DNA from: Archangium sp.
GTDB lineage: Bacteria; Myxococcota; Myxococcia; Myxococcales; Myxococcaceae
DNA: 64,000 nt
Direction: 5' to 3'
Assembly (NCBI GenBank): GCA_022843845.1
Contig: JALHMW010000005.1
Coordinates: 165,486-229,485 of the forward strand
Positions 1-8,508 of this stretch are shown piece after piece. The notes under the pieces were generated by a model that was not told where the DNA came from, ran no database searches, and saw nothing but the letters and a program-made list of their open reading frames with translations. Positions within the stretch are counted from its first letter, which is position 1, and each line of letters opens with the position of its first letter. A program made the position numbers and the translations under genes.

Positions 1-574
1 CCCAGAGGAAACGCAGCTCGACGCCGAGCGGGCCCGAGCCCTTGCGGCGGCGCGGACGCATGCGCGGGCTGATGCGCTCTTCGACGAGTTCTTCTGGCGG
101 CGACGGCGGCGGGCGGTAGGCCGGCGCCGGGGCAGGAACGTGGACCACCTGAGGAGCCGCGACGACCTGAACCTGAGCGGCGACGACTTGCGGCGCGGCG
201 ACGGTCGCGACGAACGGCTGGGTCGCAGCGGCGTCGGCGACCGGAGCGATGGTCGGGGCGATGGCAGGCGCGGCGCCGGCCTTTTCGATGCGAATGGTGG
301 TGCCACCGACCTGAATCGCGTCACCGAACGAGAGCGGGCTCTTCATCACCCGCTTGCCGTTGAGCATCGTACCTTCGACGGTGCCCATGTCGGTGACCGA
401 CAGGGTGCCGTCTGGGGCGACGTCGATCACGGCATGAATGCGCGCGACCTTCTCGTCATCGATGGTGAGGTGGGCAGAAGCAAGTCGCCCGATCTTGATC
501 AGATCGCGGTCGAAGTCCTTCGAGGAGATGAGCTGTTCGCCCTTGAAAACTTTGAGCGTCAACGGGACGGGCAC
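1..574 (-). CDS. gltG: FHA-domain gliding-motility protein, GltG-like (3' part outside window)
   Basis: The reading frame starts at a GTG preceded by a GGAGG six bases upstream and stays open to the left edge, giving 191 codons of a longer protein. Residues about 5-95 form an FHA domain (phosphothreonine-binding fold): the GRLASAHLTIDD and ARIHAVI blocks and a GTMLNGKRV-like loop fit the GR, S/H and NG signatures. An Ala/Pro/Val-rich linker and a basic stretch (PRMRPRRRKG) follow, just before the edge, as expected ahead of a membrane segment. It is last in the visible gltD-gltE-small-small series. The M. xanthus Glt operon has an FHA/TonB-type inner-membrane protein, GltG, at the matching place. 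The FHA domain is seen; the GltG identity rests on synteny, and the membrane and C-terminal parts cannot be checked. Confidence 0.7.
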   Translation of the reverse strand, partial: MPVPLTLKVFKGEQLISSKDFDRDLIKIGRLASAHLTIDDEKVARIHAVIDVAPDGTLSVTDMGTVEGTMLNGKRVMKSPLSFGDAIQVGGTTIRIEKAGAAPAIAPTIAPVADAAATQPFVATVAAPQVVAAQVQVVAAPQVVHVPAPAPAYRPPPSPPEELVEERISPRMRPRRRKGSGPLGVELRFLW

Positions 575-659
575 TGGTGCCTCCAGGAAACAGTATCGAT
601 GGCGACTTCGAACCGGCACCCGCTCCGACACCGTTGCGGGGACGAGGTTCCGCCGGGGT

Positions 660-920
660 TCAGAGTTCGCCGACGGACTGCATGACCTTGTCTTTGAACT
701 CTTCGCGAATCTTGATCAGGTTGGAGTGCTTCACCTTTTTGCGGGCTTCGACGTACTCGCCATCGGGCTTGGTGAGATCGCCCTCGATGGTGTCGTCTTC
801 GAACGAGTACTCGGTCTTCTTGTTGTACGTGACGTTGCCGTCGCCGCCCTTCTTGTCCTGAGCGAACGAAGACGTCGCGAGCAGCGCAGCTGCGACGACG
901 ACCAACAGGTGCTTCGACAT
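660..920 (-). CDS. Small secreted gliding-motility protein, CglF/GltF-like
   Basis: 86 residues, ATG start with an AGGAGG Shine-Dalgarno. Residues 1-20 are a Sec signal peptide ending in SSFAQ, so the mature protein of about 66 residues should be periplasmic or outer-membrane associated. The mature part has an acidic stretch (FEDDTIEGDLTKPDGEY) and an amphipathic basic C-terminus (LIKIREEFKDKVMQSV). The next gene upstream encodes a recognisable paralogue. Position inside the gltD-gltE-gltG series suggests the small secreted Cgl/Glt motility proteins of M. xanthus (CglF or GltF type), but the exact name is inferred from memory of that locus. No enzyme motif is present, so it is likely a structural part of the gliding complex. 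Confidence 0.72.
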   Translation of the reverse strand: MSKHLLVVVAAALLATSSFAQDKKGGDGNVTYNKKTEYSFEDDTIEGDLTKPDGEYVEARKKVKHSNLIKIREEFKDKVMQSVGEL

Positions 921-1059
921 GAAACCTCCTGAGACCCTTTTCAGTGGCAGACCCTACCACTCTCGAGGTGTCCGCAAACGTCCTGCACTCGTTTCTGGCA
1001 TCGCACAGGGTGAGACATGGTGTGACCACCCCTGTGGGCACCTCGACGACACTTCAGCC

Positions 1060-1302
1060 TCAACGGAGGGCGTCGACAGACTGATGAAGCTCGTTCGCGA
1101 ACGAGCCACGGAGCTGGATGAGGCGCTTGAACCGCGGGCGCTCGGGCAGAACGGTGAACTCCATGACGGGCCGCTCGATGCCACCCTCGAGGGTGGTGCC
1201 GGTCAGATCGATGGTCTGAACAGGCGACTTCTTCAAAGTCCGCTCATTCTGAGCGAACGAGGTGGCAGCGACACAGAGGGAAAACACGACGGCCAGGCGC
1301 AT
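1060..1302 (-). CDS. Small secreted protein, paralogue of the neighbouring CglF-like protein
   Basis: 80 residues from the ATG at 1302. A GTG four codons upstream overlaps the GGAG that serves this ATG as ribosome binding site, so the ATG was chosen. Signal peptide of about 18 residues ending in TSFAQ. The mature part lines up with the next downstream gene: TLEGGIERPVMEF here against TIEGDLTKPDGEY there, then a basic segment, LIQLRGSFANELHQSVDAL against LIKIREEFKDKVMQSVGEL. It lies between the AglT-like TPR lipoprotein and that paralogue on the same strand. The tandem pair looks like an old duplication inside the gliding operon. Role inferred only from context. Confidence 0.7.
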   Translation of the reverse strand: MRLAVVFSLCVAATSFAQNERTLKKSPVQTIDLTGTTLEGGIERPVMEFTVLPERPRFKRLIQLRGSFANELHQSVDALR

Positions 1303-1370
1303 GGGTGACTCCACGATGGGGTGGTCACCTTCGACGCCTGGCCGAGAAGCGCTGTTCCGATGGGTGAAGG

Positions 1371-2894
1371 TCAGAGCCCGTCGCTGGGCTCATCGGCGGG
1401 AGCGGCCGGCTTCTTGGGCTCTTCTTTTTTCGGCGCTTCCTTCTTGGGCTCGGGAGCCGCGGTGGCGGCGGGCCTGGCAGGAGGCGGCGCAGCCTTCGGA
1501 GCCTCGTCCTTCTTCGGCTCGCCCTTCCCGTCCGCCGGCTTCGTCTCGTCCTTGAGCGCGTCGGCAGCCGCCTTGCCCTTCGCGGCCTCCTGCTGCTTCT
1601 TGAACTCCTCTTCCTTCTTCTTGCGCTCCTCTTCCTTCGCCGCGTCCTCGGCCTTCTTCATCTCCTCTTCCATCTTCTTGCCTTCTTCTTCCGCCTTCTT
1701 CATCTCTTCGCGGGTCGCGATGACGGTCTCCTGCTCCTTGATGAGCTCGAAGACCTGATGGTTGGCGTTGACCGAGGTCTCTCCGCCCGAGAGCTGGAGG
1801 AACTGCTTGTAATAGGTGAGCGCCTTCTCGGGGTCGCCCTTGAGGCCGATGATGATGCCGCGGTTCAGGTACAGCGCCGGCAGGTTCGAGTTGAGCTTCT
1901 GGGCGGCGTCGTAGGCCTGGAGCGCCTTGTCGATCTGCCCCATGCCCTTGTACGCCACGCCCAGGTTGACCAGCGCCTCCGCGTTGTTGCCGTTGGCCTG
2001 GAGGATGCGGCGCACGTGCTCTTCAGCGCTCCCGTAGTCCTCTTGATCGAAGGCCATCTTCGCGAGCTGGTAGTGCGCGGGCAGGAAGTCGGCGCGCGCG
2101 TCGACGGCGCGCTTGAACTGCACGCGAGCCTTCACGGGCTCCTTCTCGGCGAGGTTGAGCAGGCCGAGCGTGAAGTAGATCTCGGGATCGTTCTCTTCGA
2201 TCTTGGTCGCGCGAAGGGCGATGAGGCGCGCGAGCGAGAACTGCTTCTGCTCGTAGTGCACCTGCATCATCGTCTTGTAGGCTTGGAGCGTGCGGGGATC
2301 GCGGAAGAGCGCCTCCTTCGCGAGCTCGAGCGCCTTGCCACTCTCGCCACGACGGCGGTGAATCTCGGCGAGGCGCGCGCGGCTGCCAGCATCGTCCGGG
2401 TAGGTCGCGAGAATGTTCTCGTAGATCGCGACAGCGCCCTTCTCGTCGCCCTGGTTCTGCGCGATCACCGCGAGGTTCTCGGCCGCCTGACGGAGCGTCG
2501 GCTTCTTCGCGAGCGCTTCCTTGTAATAGCCGACGGCTTCTTTCGTCTTGCCCTGGCGCTCGGCGATGACGCCGAGGTTGTAGGTGGCCTCGGCGAGGTT
2601 GTCGTCCGCGTCAGCCGCGTTGCGGAACTTCTTCTCGAGCGTGGGGTAGTCGTACTGCCCCTTCGCCTTCTGCGCGTCGAAGGCCTTCACCGCGTCTTCG
2701 AACATCAGCTTCGCCTTGCTGTTGATCTGCGGCGTCTCTTCGGTCTGCGCGACGTTCGTCGAGGTGCGCCTGACCTGAGGGCCATCGACCTTCACGTCAC
2801 CGCCGGCCTCGGTGGTCTTGCAGCCCGGCACGGCGAACGCGCAGGCAGTGGCGACGGCTCCGCGAAGGAGCCACTTCGTGAACGGGGCGCTCAC
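1371..2894 (-). CDS. gltE: TPR lipoprotein AglT/GltE (adventurous gliding motility)
   Basis: 507 residues, GTG start overlapping the TGA of the upstream gene (GTGA), so translation is probably coupled. An N-terminal signal with lipobox (AFAVPGC, Cys about residue 25) predicts an outer-membrane lipoprotein. Residues about 60-370 are tandem tetratricopeptide repeats; typical blocks are NLGVIAERQGKTKEAVGYYK and LYLNRGIIIGLKGDPEKAL. Residues about 390-507 are a highly charged Lys/Glu then Pro/Ala-rich tail (coiled coil and disordered). Immediately downstream of the AgmU-like gene, as aglT follows agmU in M. xanthus, where this protein belongs to the periplasmic/outer-membrane part of the Agl-Glt gliding complex. 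The TPR and lipoprotein calls are direct; the motility role is by synteny. Confidence 0.83.
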   Translation of the reverse strand: MSAPFTKWLLRGAVATACAFAVPGCKTTEAGGDVKVDGPQVRRTSTNVAQTEETPQINSKAKLMFEDAVKAFDAQKAKGQYDYPTLEKKFRNAADADDNLAEATYNLGVIAERQGKTKEAVGYYKEALAKKPTLRQAAENLAVIAQNQGDEKGAVAIYENILATYPDDAGSRARLAEIHRRRGESGKALELAKEALFRDPRTLQAYKTMMQVHYEQKQFSLARLIALRATKIEENDPEIYFTLGLLNLAEKEPVKARVQFKRAVDARADFLPAHYQLAKMAFDQEDYGSAEEHVRRILQANGNNAEALVNLGVAYKGMGQIDKALQAYDAAQKLNSNLPALYLNRGIIIGLKGDPEKALTYYKQFLQLSGGETSVNANHQVFELIKEQETVIATREEMKKAEEEGKKMEEEMKKAEDAAKEEERKKKEEEFKKQQEAAKGKAAADALKDETKPADGKGEPKKDEAPKAAPPPARPAATAAPEPKKEAPKKEEPKKPAAPADEPSDGL

Positions 2895-5800
2895 AGCGTG
2901 TCCTCCGGCTCGTCGTCGTTCTTGCTCGGCTTGGCGGGCGTCGCGGCCGGCTTGGTGGTCGCGGTCGCCTTGGGCTTCTCCGTCTTCGCCTCAGGCTTCG
3001 GGTCGCTCTTCGGTGGCGGGAGCGTGTCTGGGTCTTCGCCTCGAGGCCGCGAGTCGACGACGTTCTTGCCGACGCCCGAGGTGTTGCTCTTCAGCTCAGC
3101 CGCCCTCTCGGGCGAGATGACGGGAATGGGCTGAATCGTCGTCAACAAGCCCTGGCCGATCGACGTCATCTTCGCCCCGTCCTCCGGCTTCAGCTCGAAG
3201 GTCTCTTCCCCCATCTTCGGGAACTGATCGGACTTGTACTTCGTGCGCAGCATCTCGAGCGCCTTCGACGAGCAGGGGTTGAAGACGTCGAGTTCCTGGC
3301 TCTTCTGCACCGTGGCCGCGAACGCCTCGGACGCCTTGCTCCGAATCGGGAGCGCCTCCTGCTCGAACTGGTTCTTCACCTCGAAGAGGAGTTCTTCCGG
3401 AATGCCCTTCGGGACGGGTGGGTTCGAGAGCGCCTCGGCGAACTGATCGTACGCGAGGCCGATGCGGGCGAGCGCGCAGATGGCCGGGTCGGCCGACTTG
3501 AACTGCACCGTCTTCGTGTAGGCCTTCTGAATGTCCTCGAGGCCCTTCGCCTTCGTCTTGATCGAGCCCTTGAGCTCTCCGATGTTCTGGAGCGTCGTCC
3601 ACTTCAGCTTGATCGCGCTGTAGCGCTTGAAGTCGTCTTCGTTCATCACGAACGACGCACGCGCGACACCGTCGAGGGCCTGAATGTCGAGGGCCTCCTT
3701 CTGCTTCTTGTTGAGCTTCTCGTAGTAGTCGAGGATGCGAACGAAGATCTTCCGCGCGCCGTTCGGGTTCTTCAGCTTCTCTTCGTAGATCGACGCGATG
3801 CGACCCTCGGCCCAGAGCAGCTTGCTCGGGTCCTTGATCTGGTCCTTCTCGTATTCCTCGTAGAGCTTCTGGGCCTTCGTCCACAGCCCCATCTTCTCGT
3901 GCAGGTCGATGATGGACTTGGTGACGGCCTCGGCGTCTTTCGACTTCGGCCACAGCTCGAGGAACTTCTCGCGGTTCTTGAGCGCCTGCTTGTACTGACC
4001 AAGCCCGTCGCGGAAGACGCCGGCGTTGTAGAGCGCGTCCTGGGCCTTCTGCTCTTCCCAGACCTGCTCGGCCGAGGGCGCGGGAGCCCCTTTGCTCTTC
4101 GCGGCAGGCCGCTTCGCCGGGCCCCTGCTCTTCTCGTAGTTCGACGCGTAGCGCTCGTAGTGATCAGCCGCGTCGTCGAAGTCGGCGACCGCCTCGTAGC
4201 CTTCGGCGAGGGCGAAGAGCGTCTTGGGCACGTACTGCGACTTCGGGTACCGCTGAATGAGCTGCTTGCGCACCTCGATGGCGCGATCGAGCATCTTCGC
4301 GTTGAAGTAGTCGATCGACGCGTTGTAGAGCGCCTTGTCGGCGAGGTCGCTCTTGGGCCAGTCCTGCACGAAGGTCATGTAGGCGTCGGCGGCCTTGCCG
4401 TACTCGTTCTTCGCCTCGAGCTGGTTGATCAGCTTGAACGACGACTGCTCGATGAGCTTGGCGAGGTCTTCACGGAACTTGCCAGTCGCGAGCTTCTCTT
4501 CGGCGTAGAACTTCTTCGCCCACTCGTTCACCTTCCCCCAGTCCTGGAGGATGTTGTACGAGTCGAGCACGAGGTTGGCCGCGATCTCGCCGGCGCGATC
4601 TCCGTTCTCGAACTTGTAGTCAGGGTACTTGAGGGCGATGTCTGCGAAGCGCGACACGGCCTCGTCGAGGTAGTTGTAGTCGTAGTAGATCTTCGCGGCC
4701 TTGTAGGCGATCTCGACCTTCTTCTCGCCCTTCTCCACGTACTTCAGGTACCGCTCGCACGCGTCGAGCAGCGACTGCTTCACGGGAGGAATGGCGGCCT
4801 TCTTCGACGGATCGCCACCACCCGACGGCGTCTTGCCAGCGTCGGCGGTCGCCATCTCTTTGAGCAGTGAGTCCCACGCCAGAATCGAGTTGTACGAGGC
4901 GTTGTTCATCCACTTGCCGGGCTTGCCCGGGTTGCCGTCGACCTTCTTCTCGACGCGATCGATGTCGGTCTGCGTGACGCGCGTGTATTCCTCGGCGGCC
5001 CGCTGGTACTTGCTCAGGTTGTCGTTGAGGAGCTCGGCCCAGAAGAAGCGCAAGTCGTACGCCTTGGGGCTCTCGGGGAAGAGCGTGAGGTAGTCGGCGT
5101 ACACCTCGTTGGCGAAGCCGAACGTCTCTTCGTCACGCGTCTTCTTTGCCTCGTTGTGCCAGTTGACCGCGAGGTTCGAGATGGTGCGCTCCGACAACTC
5201 GCGCGCCTCGTCGAGGGCCTTCTTGTCCTTGTCGTTCATCGACGGGTTGCCCTTGAGCACGTCGTCCATGATCTTCACGAGGCGGCGCACCTGGGTGACC
5301 GTCTGGCGCTTGTTGCCGGCGCGCATGACGCAGTCGACGATCTTCCCCTGGAAGCCGGGAGCGTCGGGCGCGGTCGGGCGCTCCTTGATGAGCATGTCGA
5401 AGGTGACGGCGGCTTCGCGGTCCTTGCCGTCCTCGTAATAGAGGTTCGCGAGCTGCTTCATCATCAGGCGCAGGTCGTCGGCCTTGTCGGCGAGCTTGTT
5501 GAAGCGATCCTTCGCTTCGGTCGGCGTGCCACCGCCGCGGGAGTACGCGCGCACGTAGTCGCCACGCGCTTCCTTCACGAGGCCCTGCTTGCGCGACTTG
5601 CCCTTGCCCTCGACCTCTTCGTCTCCTTGCAGCTTCGCGTAGAGCACGACGGTCTTGAACTGGTTCATGGCGTTCTCGTAGTCGGCCATGTTGAAGTGAC
5701 ACCAACCCTGCTTGTACAGCGCGTAGCCGTAGACCTTGTTCTCGGGGAACTTCGAGGCGTTCTTGTAGTTCTCGAGCGCCTTCTCGAGTGACTCGCGTTT

Positions 5801-6502
5801 CCCCTTCGAGCCGTTGAAGTAGTACTCGGCGACGGCCAGGTACGCGTCGGGCAGGTACTTCGACTTCTGGTACTTCTCGATGAGGCGCTTGTACGAGGCG
5901 AGGGCCTTCTTCTGGTTCTTGTCGTCCGACGAGTCCATCAGGTTGAGGCCCAGGAAGTAGAGGACCTCGTCCGTGCGCTCGTACGTTTTGTACTCTTGAA
6001 CGATCAGGTAGTACTTCTCGACGGCGAGGTCGGCGAACTCCTTCGACTTCGCCATGAGCTCGGCCTTCTCGGACTCAGCGCGCGCGATGCCCGCCTCGTC
6101 CTTCGCGTTCATCGCCTTGATCTTCTCGTCGTCTTTCCGGTTGGCCTCGAAGAAGTAGAACTTCGACTCTTCCCAGTAGAGCTCACCGAGCCGGAAGAGC
6201 AGCCCGGGCTTCTCTTTCTTGTCGGTCGACAGATCGATGATCTTCGAGAGGTCGGTGATCTGCTCACGGCGCTTCGACGCGACCTGAAGCTCGACGTCGA
6301 GCCGAAACGCGTCGTACTGGAGCGTCGGCGCGTCTTCCTGCTGCTTCTTCTTGCGCGTGATGTCGCCGGCCAGCGACTTGTCGGGCGCGATCGACGTTTC
6401 TTTCTTCTTCAGCTCGGCATCGACGGCCTGTTTCTTCGCCGCAGGCGCTTGAGCGAGCGCGATCGAAGAGACGAGGAGAAGACTCGTAATCAGTGGACGC
6501 AT
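2891..6502 (-). CDS. gltD: Large TPR protein AgmU/GltD (adventurous gliding motility)
   Basis: 1203 residues from the ATG at 6502, whose first residues form a signal peptide (MRPLITSLLLVSSIALAQ); the longer frame from 6544 would bury this signal. Nearly the whole length is degenerate TPR-like helical repeats, with clear examples around residues 180-300 and 690-900 (ALYNASIDYFNAKMLDRAIE, YVPKTLFALAEGYEAVADF). The last about 70 residues are Pro/Lys/Thr-rich. Length and architecture match M. xanthus AgmU, a very long TPR protein of the gliding machinery, and the gene heads the gltD-gltE-small-small-gltG series. A sigma-70-like promoter lies about 100 bases upstream. The stop overlaps the start of the gltE-like gene. 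Confidence 0.83.
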   Translation of the reverse strand: MRPLITSLLLVSSIALAQAPAAKKQAVDAELKKKETSIAPDKSLAGDITRKKKQQEDAPTLQYDAFRLDVELQVASKRREQITDLSKIIDLSTDKKEKPGLLFRLGELYWEESKFYFFEANRKDDEKIKAMNAKDEAGIARAESEKAELMAKSKEFADLAVEKYYLIVQEYKTYERTDEVLYFLGLNLMDSSDDKNQKKALASYKRLIEKYQKSKYLPDAYLAVAEYYFNGSKGKRESLEKALENYKNASKFPENKVYGYALYKQGWCHFNMADYENAMNQFKTVVLYAKLQGDEEVEGKGKSRKQGLVKEARGDYVRAYSRGGGTPTEAKDRFNKLADKADDLRLMMKQLANLYYEDGKDREAAVTFDMLIKERPTAPDAPGFQGKIVDCVMRAGNKRQTVTQVRRLVKIMDDVLKGNPSMNDKDKKALDEARELSERTISNLAVNWHNEAKKTRDEETFGFANEVYADYLTLFPESPKAYDLRFFWAELLNDNLSKYQRAAEEYTRVTQTDIDRVEKKVDGNPGKPGKWMNNASYNSILAWDSLLKEMATADAGKTPSGGGDPSKKAAIPPVKQSLLDACERYLKYVEKGEKKVEIAYKAAKIYYDYNYLDEAVSRFADIALKYPDYKFENGDRAGEIAANLVLDSYNILQDWGKVNEWAKKFYAEEKLATGKFREDLAKLIEQSSFKLINQLEAKNEYGKAADAYMTFVQDWPKSDLADKALYNASIDYFNAKMLDRAIEVRKQLIQRYPKSQYVPKTLFALAEGYEAVADFDDAADHYERYASNYEKSRGPAKRPAAKSKGAPAPSAEQVWEEQKAQDALYNAGVFRDGLGQYKQALKNREKFLELWPKSKDAEAVTKSIIDLHEKMGLWTKAQKLYEEYEKDQIKDPSKLLWAEGRIASIYEEKLKNPNGARKIFVRILDYYEKLNKKQKEALDIQALDGVARASFVMNEDDFKRYSAIKLKWTTLQNIGELKGSIKTKAKGLEDIQKAYTKTVQFKSADPAICALARIGLAYDQFAEALSNPPVPKGIPEELLFEVKNQFEQEALPIRSKASEAFAATVQKSQELDVFNPCSSKALEMLRTKYKSDQFPKMGEETFELKPEDGAKMTSIGQGLLTTIQPIPVISPERAAELKSNTSGVGKNVVDSRPRGEDPDTLPPPKSDPKPEAKTEKPKATATTKPAATPAKPSKNDDEPEDTL

Positions 6503-6602
6503 GGGACTGTTCCCGAAACAAGAAGGGCGGGTACGCGTGGGCATCGTGGCGCTACGACCGAGGCACCGAGCCTCGACTCCTTCAACCCTTTGAGAGGCGC
6601 GG

Positions 6603-6632
6603 ATTGTCGCCGCTCAGCGCAAGGAAGGTCAA
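6603..6632 (-). promoter_or_regulatory. Candidate promoter of the gliding operon
   Basis: Reading the minus strand, TTGACC (6632-6627), an 18-base spacer and GACAAT (6608-6603) form a sigma-70-like promoter between the stop of the upstream gene (6646) and the gltD start (6502). Predicted start near 6596 gives a leader of about 95 bases. Found by eye; not tested. Confidence 0.42.
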
Positions 6633-6645
6633 GCAATCCGCACGG

Positions 6646-7476
6646 CTAACGGCCAAGCAGCTCGAGCAGGGCCCTCGTCTTGCCAACTTTGCGAACGTCG
6701 TCGTCGACCCGCACGACCAGCTCGACCGAGGGGTCTCGGACGATCAAAGACTTGAGGAGCCACGGCTCGACGTCGGGCGTCACCTCGATTCGTGTCCCCG
6801 CACCACACGGGAACACGCCCGCGCTCACGGCCAGGAGCATGCCGACGTGGAGCTCTGCGGAGGGCTCGGAGGCCTCTCGAACCGCACACTCACGAGGGAG
6901 CAGGAACCCGGGCGACAGCACGACGATCTTCCGTCCCGGGAGCGCTCGAAACTGGCTCCACTGCAGCAGGTCGACCTCGCCGGCCGGCGTCCACCGGACG
7001 AGGTTTGGCTTCTGGGCCGACAGGAGCGCTCTGGCGTCGCCGTCAAGGTGGCCCGACACCTCGAGCGCCAGCGGTCGGCTGCCGCGAAAGCGCGAGAGCG
7101 CAGGGCCAAGCCGAGCGTCGAGCGGCACCCAGAGCCCCGCTTTCGTCGCGCGCTTCAGCGCCTTCGCGTCGACGGGCTCGAGCGGCGCGCGGAGCTGCAC
7201 CCACGACGCGCCGAACTGGTTCAGCGTGTCGAGGGTCGATTCACGCAGCGTGTTCGAGCGCGTGGTGAGCCAGAGCACGACCTGCGGCCGGGCGAGCGCC
7301 CGCAACACGTCAGGCTCGAGGTCTTCGCTGGCAACCACGTTCACGCGCACGGAGCGCGCGACGAGGGGCTCGGGGCTCTCGGACGGAAGCGGCCGCTGGT
7401 TCTGCGCGACGGCGACCGAGGCGAGGAGCGCGCCGACGAGGCTACTGGTTCTTCTCAATCCACTTCGCAAACGCAT
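6646..7476 (-). CDS. Secreted protein of unknown function
   Basis: About 276 residues from the ATG at 7476, which opens a basic signal peptide (MRLRSGLRRTSSLVGALLAS) cut near VAVAQ. The frame is open for 17 further codons, but that stretch lacks a signal. No family recognised. The middle (ANLVRWTPAGEVDLLQW-type pattern, APLEPVDAKALKRA) looks like an alpha/beta fold resembling a polysaccharide-deacetylase or TIM-like barrel, but no catalytic motif can be named. Start overlaps the end of the FecR-like gene by 35 bases, and it is last in the five-gene envelope operon. Probably a periplasmic partner of those proteins. Confidence 0.6.
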   Translation of the reverse strand: MRLRSGLRRTSSLVGALLASVAVAQNQRPLPSESPEPLVARSVRVNVVASEDLEPDVLRALARPQVVLWLTTRSNTLRESTLDTLNQFGASWVQLRAPLEPVDAKALKRATKAGLWVPLDARLGPALSRFRGSRPLALEVSGHLDGDARALLSAQKPNLVRWTPAGEVDLLQWSQFRALPGRKIVVLSPGFLLPRECAVREASEPSAELHVGMLLAVSAGVFPCGAGTRIEVTPDVEPWLLKSLIVRDPSVELVVRVDDDVRKVGKTRALLELLGR

Positions 7477-8167
7477 CGCGCTTGGCGGCCTCTTCGAACT
7501 GCGCGACGTCCCAGAGATCGACGCCAACGGCGATCTGCTGGTTCTGCTGCAGATCGACGAACTTCTTCTCCCACTCGTCAGAGGTGACCTCGGTGGGGCC
7601 GGCCACCTGAACGCGCGGGCCCTTCTTCGGAGGCGGAGCGGCAGCGGTCGACGTCTTCGCGACCATCGCGGAGGGCCTGATGTTGACCGTGCCCTCGACG
7701 ATGCGCACGATCGACGCCTTGCGGGCCTTCGGAGGCTTCGCGGCCGTCACCATCTTGTCGGCGTCGATGCGGAAGATGGTGCCGCGGACACCGGCCACGG
7801 CGCGCTCGGTCGAGACCTCGTAGCCACCGCCGCCGAGCGCCTTCTTCACCTTGGTCCACAGGCTGCCCGTCTGCAGCAGCGCCTTGAAGCCCTTGCGCTC
7901 CTGGCCTTCGAACTCAGCTTCGGTGATCTCGAGCTTCGAGGCCGGCGCCAGCATGATGATGCTCTCGTCCGTCAGCACGAGCTTCAAGTTGCCGCTCTTG
8001 ACCTCGATGGTGTCACCGAGCTCGATGGCGGCGTCTTTGGCGAGGGCGACGGCCTGCCCGCCCCTGGGCGTTCGCGTGGCCGCGCCCTCCATCAAGGCGA
8101 CCTTGCCGACCTCGGCCCAGGCCGCCATCGAGAACACCAGCGCTGCCAGACTGAAAAGGCGCTTCAT
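7442..8167 (-). CDS. FecR-domain secreted protein
   Basis: 241 residues from the ATG at 8167 with signal peptide MKRLFSLAALVFSMAAWA. Residues about 20-150 fit the FecR fold: VGKVALMEGAATRTPRGGQ, then IELGDTIEVKSGNLKLVLTD, a LLQTGSLWTKV strand and YEVSTERAVAGVRGTIFRI, the hallmark TPTAVAAVRGT-like block. There is no cytoplasmic or membrane part, so this is a free periplasmic FecR-like sensor or scaffold rather than an anti-sigma regulator. The C-terminus (about 175-241) is Ala/Pro then charged. Start overlaps the preceding lipoprotein stop (ATGA). The FecR call is firm; ligand and role are unknown. Confidence 0.8.
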   Translation of the reverse strand: MKRLFSLAALVFSMAAWAEVGKVALMEGAATRTPRGGQAVALAKDAAIELGDTIEVKSGNLKLVLTDESIIMLAPASKLEITEAEFEGQERKGFKALLQTGSLWTKVKKALGGGGYEVSTERAVAGVRGTIFRIDADKMVTAAKPPKARKASIVRIVEGTVNIRPSAMVAKTSTAAAPPPKKGPRVQVAGPTEVTSDEWEKKFVDLQQNQQIAVGVDLWDVAQFEEAAKRDAFAKWIEKNQ

Positions 8168-8508
8168 GGACTTCCTCCGGAAGGCAGCAGCGTCACCGTC
8201 ATCACCACGCGGGTCTGGTCTGCCGCCAACCAGCTCTCCCACGTCACGAACCCCGACTTCTTCACTTCGACCCGTCGTGCCTTTTCACCCACCTTCAACG
8301 CATGCGGCTCGCCGCTGAAGTCGCTGCACAGCCCCTGCGTGACCCCGTCGAGCGCTACCTCGGCATCGGCTGGCGCGCAGTGGAGCACCAACTCACCCGC
8401 CCCCGAGACCCGGTACGGCCGCATCTGGCCCTCGGTGATCTTCGGAAGCGTGGGCAGCCCCGGCTGTGACGACACGCAGCCAGAGAGCAGCAGAGCGCTC
8501 CACCTCAC
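8164..8508 (-). CDS. Small PEGA-type lipoprotein
   Basis: 114 residues. A very short signal with lipobox LLLSGC (Cys at residue 11) predicts a lipoprotein. The mature part holds one PEGA-like beta-sandwich: ADAEVALDGVTQGLCSDFSG followed by VGEKARRVEVKKSGFVTWE, the usual V-x-LDG ... G/L-x-V-x-K-x-GY pattern. PEGA domains are common in surface proteins and in kinase extracellular regions. Both ends overlap neighbours by four bases (ATGA), so it is translationally coupled to the FlgT-like and FecR genes. Function unknown. Confidence 0.72.
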   Translation of the reverse strand: MRWSALLLSGCVSSQPGLPTLPKITEGQMRPYRVSGAGELVLHCAPADAEVALDGVTQGLCSDFSGEPHALKVGEKARRVEVKKSGFVTWESWLAADQTRVVMTVTLLPSGGSP

